A stretch of DNA of 64,000 bases from Melastoma dodecandrum (lineage: Eukaryota > Streptophyta > Magnoliopsida > Myrtales > Melastomataceae). Location of the stretch: the NCBI GenBank assembly GCA_029817715.1, contig JARUPY010000356.1, positions 2,141,001-2,205,000 on the forward strand, written 5' to 3'. Shown piece by piece: positions 55,231 through 64,000 of this stretch; position 1 is the stretch's first letter, and every line of letters begins with the position of its first letter. The notes beneath the pieces are model-generated. The model had not been told where the DNA came from. It saw only the letters and a program-made list of their open reading frames with translations, and ran no database searches. The translations under genes and the position numbers were made by a program.

Positions 55231-57640
55231 AAAAGGGATGTTACCTCTCTGGAGACTTCTCCCGAATCCGCCCCTGATATGTCAAACTTCTTTCTTCCCA
55301 CACGTAGTCCAAATGAGGTCGATCCGGATGGGTTGTTGCCGGTCTGAAGATTCCGTCACTTGGAGAACGCCGGGGAGGACGGACCTTGGCTGCCGGACCT
55401 CGAGGGAGAAAACGCTTTGTCGCGGGGCGTCGCTGGAGAAGGAGTCTCGTCCCAGAAACCTAGATCGGGGGGAAGAGGGGAGGTAGAGCTGGTGGCTGCT
55501 CTGTGGTTCTCCGGGACGGCTGGGCGAATGGGTCCGGCGCCGGATCTGGGGGAGGCACCTGGGAGGAGAGCACGCTGCGGCCGTTGGTGTAGTGCTGGGA
55601 AGAACATGAACCTGCATGTACCGGATCTGGGGATGCCGGGGAGTGACGTGCGCTTGCCGCTGTTGGATTTGGAAGATCGGCAAGGGACGACTGGGGCGAG
55701 GAGAGGTCGCTGGTCAGGTGGATGGCCGCTGCTGAGGGACCGCCTTGGGGATCCCTCGATTGGCCTGGAATGATGCCAGGGGGGTCTTGGCCTCTGGTTG
55801 CCGCCGAAACGAGTCGGTGACGACAGTTGTGGAAGGAGTTGTGGTTGCCGCCGAGATGGGAGCTGGTTCATGTCAAGGTCGAAAGGAGCAACCGTCGTTG
55901 GCTGAGTGAGCGGTCTTGGAGTCTTGTTTACTCTGATTGTTGAGGAACGACCGCTGATGTGAAGCGCCCAAATTCTGGTGTGGACTGAACTAGAACCAGA
56001 GGAGCTATCGGGAGAACTTGTTCTCCGTTGCTAAAGGGGGGTGAAACATTGAAGTGATTTTGTCGAAGGCCGGAGGTGTAGGGACACCGTTTGCTATCGG
56101 TCGTCGGTGCAGGAGTTGGATCATTTGCTGCTGTGGGACCTTTGTTGTGGTCCGGTTCTTGAGTGATCGATGGGAAGAGAGAGCCGGAGGATGGTGGTAG
56201 GGGGAGGATTTTTTATCCTTGCACAGGATAGGTTGGCTGGAGACACGGAGGTCGTTATTTCCGTCGTCGTGGCAGGGAGGGAGGTTTTTGAGAAAGCAGA
56301 GGGGAAGGATCTCGAGAAACTTTGGCTGAGAACCCCCCAAAGAGAGAAGAGTTGGCCTCCCTCTGTTTTTTAGCACCCCAATGTTCTTTTCAAGACCTTT
56401 GAACCTCCATCCCATTCCTCCTTCCTTAGAGACTATCTGGTTAGTCCCTTTTTCTCCCCCTGAGAGTTCCTCCGATTCCTCTAATTCTGCTTCAATTCTC
56501 CTCCTCATTTAGTTGGTTTCTAGTTAACTTCTGGTTTGGGAACCCAATCCGTTAGGGGACAGGATCGCTTTGGATGTCGGCGAGGTGATTCTCTCTGCAG
56601 ATCATCAGATGACAAGGCGGGAGCCAAGGACTCAGGGGAGGTTGTTTCAGCCTGCAACTATCAGAGAGGAGGGGATGAATGCATTGAGATCGTCTTTGGC
56701 AGGATCCTGTCGGGAGCAAGGTAAGTTTGAGGGCTTGGGCGTGGGCTTTTCTTTTGTTTGTTTTTTTAGGGTCGGGCTGGGCTTGGTTTTGACAGATTTT
56801 GCCCGGCCCTGCCATTTTTATTTTTTTCTACCTTTTCCCAGGGCTGAGGTTTGCCTCAACCTTCTTCTTTGGGTCGGGTGATCTTTTAGCCGGGCTTGAA
56901 TTCGCTTCAGCCCTTTTTTTCTTTGGATTAGGCTGTCTTTTAATAGGGCTCGGGCTTGCTTCGGCTCTCTTCTATGGGCCGGGCTGCCCTTGTTTGTTCT
57001 CCTTTTGTCCTTCCTCTGGTTTGGGCAGGTGGCATTTAAACCAGCTGAGGAGGTTTTGGTCGAAAGCTTCAAGACCATTGATGGTCGAGGAGCCAATGTT
57101 CAGACAACCGGTTTCAGCTGCCTGATCCTAAGTCAGGTCATCACTGCAAACCCTTTGGCAAAGCTGAAGTCAGGAAAAGCCCAACTGGAGTCGTTGCAAG
57201 TGGCGGGTCTGACGGTGATGGCACCACTGTCTACTGCTCTGGGAAGATCTGGATCGACCATTGCACGCTTGGGGGATGTATGCCGTATTTGCGATAGCTG
57301 CTTATGATGCATCTGTGGATGTTGTTGTTGCATCTGAATCTGCTGTTGCCGCTGAAATTGATGTTGCTGCAGGAGCGGTTGCTGTAGAGTCTGTTGTTGT
57401 CTTCTTGGTGGTGTTAGTTCGATGCGTGAGCTGGGGCCTTGCATCAGGTCGTTCGTGTGTTCGGTCGGTATAAGCTGAAGCTGGATATTTATCAGTGACT
57501 TCACCTTGGGAAGTACTGTCGTTGGAGCGCTTGGTCGCGTGCATGCTCCTAGGTGAGACAACCAACGTGGACTTTTTAACACGCTTGTCTCTAGTCAGGT
57601 TTTCTCCCACCAACAGGATTTCTTCCCTTATGTCATTCTG
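55231..57640. other. GC-rich unclassified region with degenerate repeats
   Basis: Long frames on both strands (for example 55356-55871 minus and 55360-55773 plus) are Pro/Arg/Gly-rich and look compositional. At 56841-57000 a unit of 51-54 bases starting GGGCT(T/C)G recurs three times. A minus-strand frame at 57582-57133 is Gln-rich (QQQIQMQQQHPQMHHKQ) and could be a low-complexity domain. No domain or splice structure was recognised. An LTR or leader of a large gypsy element is the likeliest reading. Confidence 0.35.
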
Positions 57641-58098
57641 GTAGTTCTTGTCGTAGTGGAGTCCTTGAATAGTCTTGAGCGAATCGATAAATTACTGCTT
57701 CATGTGTAGCTTGTTTGACTTGTCAGAGCCAAGTCTAAGCAGTGCAAAGGATGCAGATTTCGACAAATGTTGGGCTGTTCTGTGAAATCGCTGACTTTGG
57801 GGAGCCTTATGACTGCAGAGGAAGAGGAAGGAGCGGCCATAGACGCAACCCAGATCTGGTCGGAAATGCCTGGGACGACGACGACTTTATGCGGTTTGAA
57901 GAAGTTATGGCATGTCATAGCCTTCTTCTACGCCTCTGTTTCCCTTCTTTTTCGTCTAAAAAGGAGTAATAATATGTAAATGATGAGATTTCATTGTTAT
58001 GCTGTAGTTGTGGACATGGATGTATCCCCAAGAAAATTCAGTATATTAAGAAAACAGACAGGCTTATCACGCCCAACACATCATGAAGGTCTCCAGGA
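57641..58098. other. Gap before the copia element, nothing recognised
   Basis: Short overlapping frames without protein character. The last five bases before the LTR are GTACT (58099-58103), the expected left target duplication of the copia; the other copy would lie beyond the window. Confidence 0.35.
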
Positions 58099-58103
58099 GT
58101 ACT

Positions 58104-59715
58104 TGTTGGGTTTCCCCCGGGCGCAGCGGAAACTCGTTTCAAAAAATACTATCCGAAACACACCCCGGATCTATGTGATGCGTATAAATCGAATAGTAAA
58201 TAAGTTTAATAACTCATACCTTGTTGTTTGAAAATAACGAACGTTGCGGATTAGACCGTCTTCGAGTGTCCCAACCGTGACTCTTCTAGAAGTATCCACG
58301 CACACGAGACACGAAAACTCGAATTCCCTTCGGTGCTAGCCTTCGGAATTCTTTCAACTGTTTTCTTTCGGAAGCCCTTTGGCGAAAAACCACCTTCCCT
58401 TCCGTGGCCGAATTTTTTCTGATTGTGTTTTCTCACTAAGTTTTGTCCTTCCTTTGCTTTATTTAAGGTGTAGGTTTCTTTCTTTTTTAATAACTAAAAT
58501 TTAATTGACAACGTAACAAGTAGCAAAGTTATGCTACAACTAGAATTAGGTTATTATTATTTCTTAAAAGATGGGCACCGCCTTAGGATTCAATTTTGCG
58601 TAGCACGATTGTGTTAATTGAAATACAATCCACGTGTACAGTAGAAAACAATAATATAATATTATAATTATATATTATTATATTATATAATATTATATTA
58701 ATAAATTAGACATATTTGATCAATTTAAATCCAACACTAGGATTTATTACTTCTGATATTTCAGAATAAATTTGTAGTCCAACAAATTTTAATTCTAAAA
58801 TTTATACTTTTAATTCTAATATTCATTAGAATTAAATAACAATGTCCGTGTTTACGTGCTTTTGCGTGCGACCCTCTAGGTTCTATATACGAAGGCAATG
58901 TACATCCATACACAGACTGAGGTAACCATCTAGCAACAGTTTTCAGTCACCCAACGTAATAGAATATTGGTCATGAACCAAAACCGCTATGAACCGATTT
59001 CTGTGTAATTCAATCTCTTCATCTCACCGACATCCTGATTAATTCAGTGCATTATGTGTCATCACTGAATTAATCATTTTACTTGATTTTTGAGATATAA
59101 TAGATCTTAACTCGAATGTTAAACATTCATCCACAGCCGTGTGTTTAAAATCACTAATATCTCAATCAAGAGGCCATGATGTCAACTCTCTAATCCAAGA
59201 GAGCGATGAATCCTATATTGACTCGACACTATCCTCTCTACACTTCGCTGCACACCCAATAACCGTATTACTCACAATCCGATTAAAGACAGCTTTTAAC
59301 GGCATCAAAGTGGACAACTGCACGCATAGAATAAATGAAGGTCTCAAGTCAAGAGATCAATCACACTCGTTCAACAAGAGAAGTGACCAATAACGCTTAA
59401 TATGTGGTATTCCCTATAAACGGGTCGTGTCCAGTGTACCCTAAACTTAGGCACCCCCAAGTATAACTTGGACATCCATCCCTTGGTCTAACTCGACCTA
59501 AGTTATACTCGGCGTTGATCTAGATGTTTATGTCCCATCTAAATATCTATCGGATTAAGGACAATTTTAGATTGACAAATAATCAATTTATGAGATTTTA
59601 CCGTAACGTTAATTACGAACAGAAAAGTAATTAATAAACAGTAAATACTTGCCTTTATTAACAACTATTCACATACATTACAAAGTGTCTTGGCACATAT
59701 GTGTACACACTAACA
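58104..59715 (-). repeat. 3' LTR of the right-hand copia element (about 1612 bp)
   Basis: It begins TGTTGGG and ends CTAACA on the plus strand, a TG...CA LTR. Just beyond it the minus strand has GTGCAAGTGAGAGAT, a polypurine tract. The first 145 bases differ from the other LTR (63687 on) at about 14 positions, so the insertion is not recent. Confidence 0.82.
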
Positions 59716-62700
59716 ATCTCTCACTTGCACTTTTGCCGAGCACTATGGACTCTCAGTCCTAGGCCCCTCACATGGGACTCATGTTTCTAATGACGTAAAG
59801 CCTTCGTGAGTGGATCTGCAATATTTTCACTGTTGTTTACTTTACTTATCAACACATCACCCCTCTGAACTATTTCTCTGAGGATGTGATATTTCCGCAA
59901 TACATGCTTGGATCGCTGGTGAGACCTTGGTTCCTTTACTTGTGCCATGGCAGCATTGTTGCACAGTATAGCAGAACTGGACCATAACTATTAGGAACCA
60001 CTTCAAGTTCTGTCGTAAAATTCTTGGTCCAAACAGCTTCTTTTGCCACTTCTGAAGCTGCTATGTACTCGGAATATACTGTAGAATCTGCAACTGTTTC
60101 TTGCTTCGAACTTTTCCAGCAAACAGCTATTCCATTTAGACAAAATATGTAATCTAGCTACGATTTTAGAACATCACGATCTGACTAGAAACTGGCATCA
60201 TTATATCCTCTGACAACGAATTCATCATCTCCTCCATAGACCAAGAACATATCTTTTGTTCTTCTTAGATACTTGAGGATAGTTTTGACTGCTGTCCAAT
60301 GACCCTCTCCAGGATCACCCTGATATCTACTTGTCATGATCAAAGCATACGATATATCAGGTCTTGTACATATCATAGCATACATGATGGATCCAATAGC
60401 CGAAGCATATGGTATCTTACCCATTCTATTTCTCTCCTCTAGTGTCTGTGGACACATCGCCTTGGAGAGTTGTATACTATGTGACAGTGGTAAGAGTCCT
60501 CTCTTGGAATCTCGCATATTGAATCTCTTTAGTACCTTGTCAATATATGTACTTTGACTTAGCCCTAGCAGTCTTCTTTGTCGATCTCAGTATATTCTAA
60601 TACCTAAGATATAAGTCGCTTCCCCAAGATCCTTCATTGCAAAACACTTATTCAGCCAATCTTTAGTAGATTCTAGGCTGAACTTATCATTTGTAACAAG
60701 AAGTATATTGTCAACATACAGCACTAGGAAGACAATACTGCTCCCACTAACCCTTTTGTAAACGCAAGGTTCATCTAGATTCTTGATGAAGCCAAAATCC
60801 TTAACCGCTTCATCAAATCTTATGTTCCAGCTCCGAGAAACTTGCTTTAATCCATAAATGGATCTCTTCAGCTTACACACTTTATCTGTATTCTCGGACA
60901 TTATAAAACCAGGAGGTTGTACCATGTACACTTCCTCCTCTAGCCTTCCATTTAAGAAAGCAGTTTTAACGTCCATTTGCCAGATCTCGTAATCTTTGTA
61001 AGCTGCAATAGCAAGTAAAATCTGTATAGATTTCAGCATTGCAACCGGCGAAAATGTTTCATCATAGTCGATTCCTTGACGTTGAGTGAAACCTTTTGCC
61101 ACTAGCCTTGCTTTATAGGTATTAACATTCCCATCCATGTCGATCTTCTTCTTGAAGACCCACTTACATCCAATAGGTTTTACCCCAATTGGTGCATCTA
61201 CTAACTCCCAAACTTGGTTGGTATACATGGAGTCTATTTCGGAATTCATGGCATCTAGCCATTTCTCGGAATCTATTGAAGCAACTGCTTCCTCATAAGT
61301 TAAAGGTTCGTCGTACTCGACGAGTAGTACATCCTCATGTTGTGTTACGATCTACCCATATCTCTCGGGTTCTCGATGTACTCTCATAGACTTACGCATA
61401 TCTTGCGTTTCTTGAACAGGTTCTGGTAATGGATTTACTTGTACTTGTCGTACTATCTCCATATCCAACTGTTCATTTTCCAACCTGTCTGTAGTATCTG
61501 AAATTTCTTCCAAACTTATTTTACTCCCACCCCTTTTATAAATAAACTCTCTTTCTAAGAAGGTAGCATATCGAGCAATAATAACTTTGTGCTCACTTGG
61601 AAGATAAAAATAGTATCCCTTTGTTTCTTTGGGATAACCTACAAACATACACTTGATGGATCTTGCTGCAAGCTTATCAGAACTATCATTTTTCACATAA
61701 GCATCGCAACCACATACTTTGAGATAAGACAAATTTGGTTTCTTGCCAAACCATAACTCATATGGTGTTTTATCTGCAGCTTTGGTTGGAACTCGGTTAA
61801 GCATGTATGCTGCTGTTTCTAAGGCATAGCCCCAAAATGATAATGGAAGACTTGCATGACTCATCATTGATCTAACCATATCCATGAGTGTGCGGTTTCT
61901 CCTTTCTGAAACACCATTCCACTCTGGCGTTCGAGGAGGTGTAAGTTGTGAAATTATGCCACACTCTTTGAGGTAATCAATGAATTCTTGACTAAGATAC
62001 TAGCCCCCTTGATCACTTCGAATGATCTTAATCTTCTTGTCAATTTGGTTTTCTACTTCATTCTTAAACTCCTTAAACTTTTCAAGAGTTTCTGTCTTTT
62101 GCCGCATTAAATAGATATATCCATATCTGCTAAAATCATCGGTAAAAGTCACGAAGTAGATATAAGCTCCTCTGGCCTGAACTGACAATGATCCACACAC
62201 ATCACTATGTATGAGTTCTAGCAGTTCATTCGCTCTTTCTCCAATCTTGGAAAAAGGCTTTTTGGTCATCTTTCCTTGTAAACAAGCTTCGCATGTATTT
62301 ATGGATTCTAATTCAAATGAATCCAAATACCCATCATTGAGTAACTTAGCAATGCGCTTCTCGTTTATATGACCAAGTCTACAATGCCAAAGGTAAGTTG
62401 GGTTTGAGTCACACGATTTCTGTTTCTTAATCTCGATGCAATGTACCGGCTCATGTAAGTTTAGAACATACAAACCATTGTTCAAAGATCCATATCCATA
62501 GAAAACATCATCTAGATAAAATGAACACATCTTGTCCTTAAATTCAAAAACAAAGCCCTTGGTGTCTAAATTGGACACCGAGATGATGTTCTTAGAAAAA
62601 CTTGGAACATAACAACAGTTTTCTAGTTTTAAAACAAGTCCACTGGGCAAACTTATTTTGTAAGTCCCTACAGCTAATACAGCTACTCTTGCTCCATTAG

Positions 62701-63686
62701 CCACTTGTAGGTCCATCTCGCCCTTGGACAACCGTCTGCATTCACTTAGTCCCTATAGGTTTACACAGATATAAGAACTATATCCTGAATCTAGGACCCA
62801 TGAGGATGAAACAGAAAAATTGCATTCGATCATAAAAATACTTGAAGCACCTGCCCCATTGGTATTTTTCTTTTGAAGGATGTAACAATTCTTCTTCCAG
62901 TGGCCTTTCTTGCCACAGTGAAAGCATATAGCTTCCTTCTCATCAAATTGGGGAATCTATTGGCCTTTCATCAGTTTGGGCTTTTGGCCCGGGTAAGCAG
63001 ACATACTTGATTTCTTGACCTTGGGGTTGAACTTCCCCTTGCTCATTCTCTTGTTGGTATTTCTCACCAACATTGCATTTGAAACAGTCTTCTGTTTCAT
63101 GTCTTTCTCTGCAGTCTTGAGCATGGTCAACAGATCGGCAAGACTCTTCTCCATGTTGTTCATATTGAAGTTCATCACGAACGGAGCGAACGATGGAGGC
63201 AGGGAATACAAAATGGCATCAACAGCCAAATGAGTATCCATCTTGGAACCCAAACTTGCGAGCTTCTCTATGTACCCTATAATCTTGAGTACATGAGGCC
63301 CGACAGGGTTCCCTTTCTGCAATTTCATTCCGAAAAATGCTCGAGAGATTTCAAATCTCTCCGTCCGGGCACTTTCTTGGAAGAGCTCGCGCAAATGGAT
63401 ATCAATCTCCCTAGCGCTCATATTTTCATGCTGCTTCTGCAACTCTGGAGAATTGCAGATAACATGAGACATTGCACATCAATGGCATCTTCCACATAAT
63501 GGTCATAGATGATTCGATCTGCTTCTGAAGTGTCTGCATTTGGCACTGCTGGTGGCTCAAAATCTAGTACATGAAACTTTCTCTCTTGTTTCAGTACAAT
63601 CTTGAGCTTTTAATACCAGTCCAGGTAGTTTGGTCCTTGGAGGATATTTTCTTTCTCTAAAATACTTCGCAGCGAAAGGTTTCCAC
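59716..63686 (-). mobile_element. Ty1/copia gag-pol, nearly complete but with stops
   Basis: On the minus strand: Gag from about 63665 (SLRSILEKENILQGPNYLDW, stop in NYLDWY*; main part 63472-62957), zinc knuckle CFHCGKKGHWKKNC near 62920, protease WVLDSGYSS near 62800, GAG-pre-integrase LWHCRLGHINEKRIAKLL, integrase with FVTFTDDFSRYGYIY, SDQGG and [16 protein letters not shown] at 61249-60587 (CKWVFKKK, KTAFLNGRLEEEVYMVQPPG, LYVDNILL in place of YVDD), and RNase H near 60517-59990. In-frame stops after LMKGQ, near 62752, at 62000 (after SDQGG), near 61353 and near 60586 make it non-coding. The order gag-PR-IN-RT-RH is diagnostic for copia. Confidence 0.9.
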
Positions 63687-64000
63687 TGTTGGGTTTCCAC
63701 CTGGCGCAGCGGAAGCTTGTTTCGAAAAATGCTATTCGAAACACACCCCGGATCTGTGTGATATGTATACATCGAATAGTAAATAAGTTTAATAACTCGT
63801 ACCTTGTTGTTTGAAAACAACGAATGTTGCGGATTAGACCGTCTTCGAGAGTCCCAACCGTGACTCCTCTAGAAGTATCCACGCACATGTGACACGAAAA
63901 CTCGAATTCCCTTCGGTGCTAGCCTTCGGAATTCTTTCAACTGTTTTCTTTCGGAAGCCCTTTGGCAAAATACCACATTCCCTTCTGTGGCCGAATTTTT
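63687..64000 (-). repeat. 5' LTR of the copia element, cut by the window end
   Basis: It begins TGTTGGGTTTCCACCTGG and matches 58104-58420 in direct orientation. Only about 22 bases separate it from gag sequence, and no tRNA primer-binding site is visible there, so the leader appears deleted. Confidence 0.82.

Noticed and set aside
55282..55871. Pro/Arg-rich frames on both strands as genes
   Set aside because: They arise from GC-rich composition, overlap on opposite strands and show no domain or splice sites.
1..64000. CRISPR array, bacterial operons or rRNA genes
   Set aside because: No evenly spaced direct repeats with unique spacers, no Shine-Dalgarno-led gene runs and no rRNA motifs were seen; all evidence is for a plant nuclear genome.

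Overview
The window is nuclear DNA of a flowering plant, almost certainly a eudicot. It holds plant-type split genes or their remains: a resveratrol/caffeate-type O-methyltransferase, the molybdenum-cofactor protein CNX5/MOCS3, mitochondrial NAD-malic enzyme, a coiled-coil NB-ARC-LRR resistance gene and an L6-like LRR exon. These sit in a sea of decayed Ty1/copia and Ty3/gypsy (Athila-type) retroelements, tRNA-derived SINEs, a hAT-type element and an integrated caulimovirid fragment. The mix of TIR/L6-like LRRs and resveratrol-type OMTs would fit Myrtales, but that is only a guess. Most genes here are broken; the only well-preserved gene is one of the two OMT copies.

Layout. 463-5074 (arm A) carries CNX5/MOCS3 exons and a hAT-like insertion. 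5.4-8.0 kb holds a broken NAD-malic enzyme on the minus strand. 8.2-10.5 kb is AT-rich. 10.6-12.6 kb is an endogenous pararetrovirus fragment. 12.7-13.9 kb is AT-rich. 14-16.5 kb holds a strong hairpin and the N-terminal half of a CNL resistance gene on the minus strand. 19149-27690 (arm B) holds a degenerate copia, an OMT gene and an Athila fragment. 27738-31172 is arm A', the inverted copy of A. 31.3-36.3 kb has an L6-like LRR exon and a SIRE-like copia. 40.2 kb has a small secreted cysteine-rich peptide cut by an Athila LTR, and the Athila element runs on the minus strand to about 47.9 kb. 43894-52399 is arm B', the inverted copy of B, with the second OMT. 52.4-53.7 kb is the LRR half of a CNL gene. 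53.7-58.1 kb is unclassified, partly GC-rich repeat DNA. 58104 to the window end is one copia element with both LTRs, the right one cut by the window edge.

The main architectural result is two interleaved inverted duplications, in the order A ... B-A' ... B'. They fuse at 27691-27737. Each arm is intact at places where its partner is cut, so no single simple duplication explains them. Internal insertions (hAT in A only, SINE in A' only, a 23-bp deletion in B' only) give a relative history and natural empty sites. No CRISPR, rRNA or true tRNA gene was seen. All calls were made by reading the sequence, with no database search.
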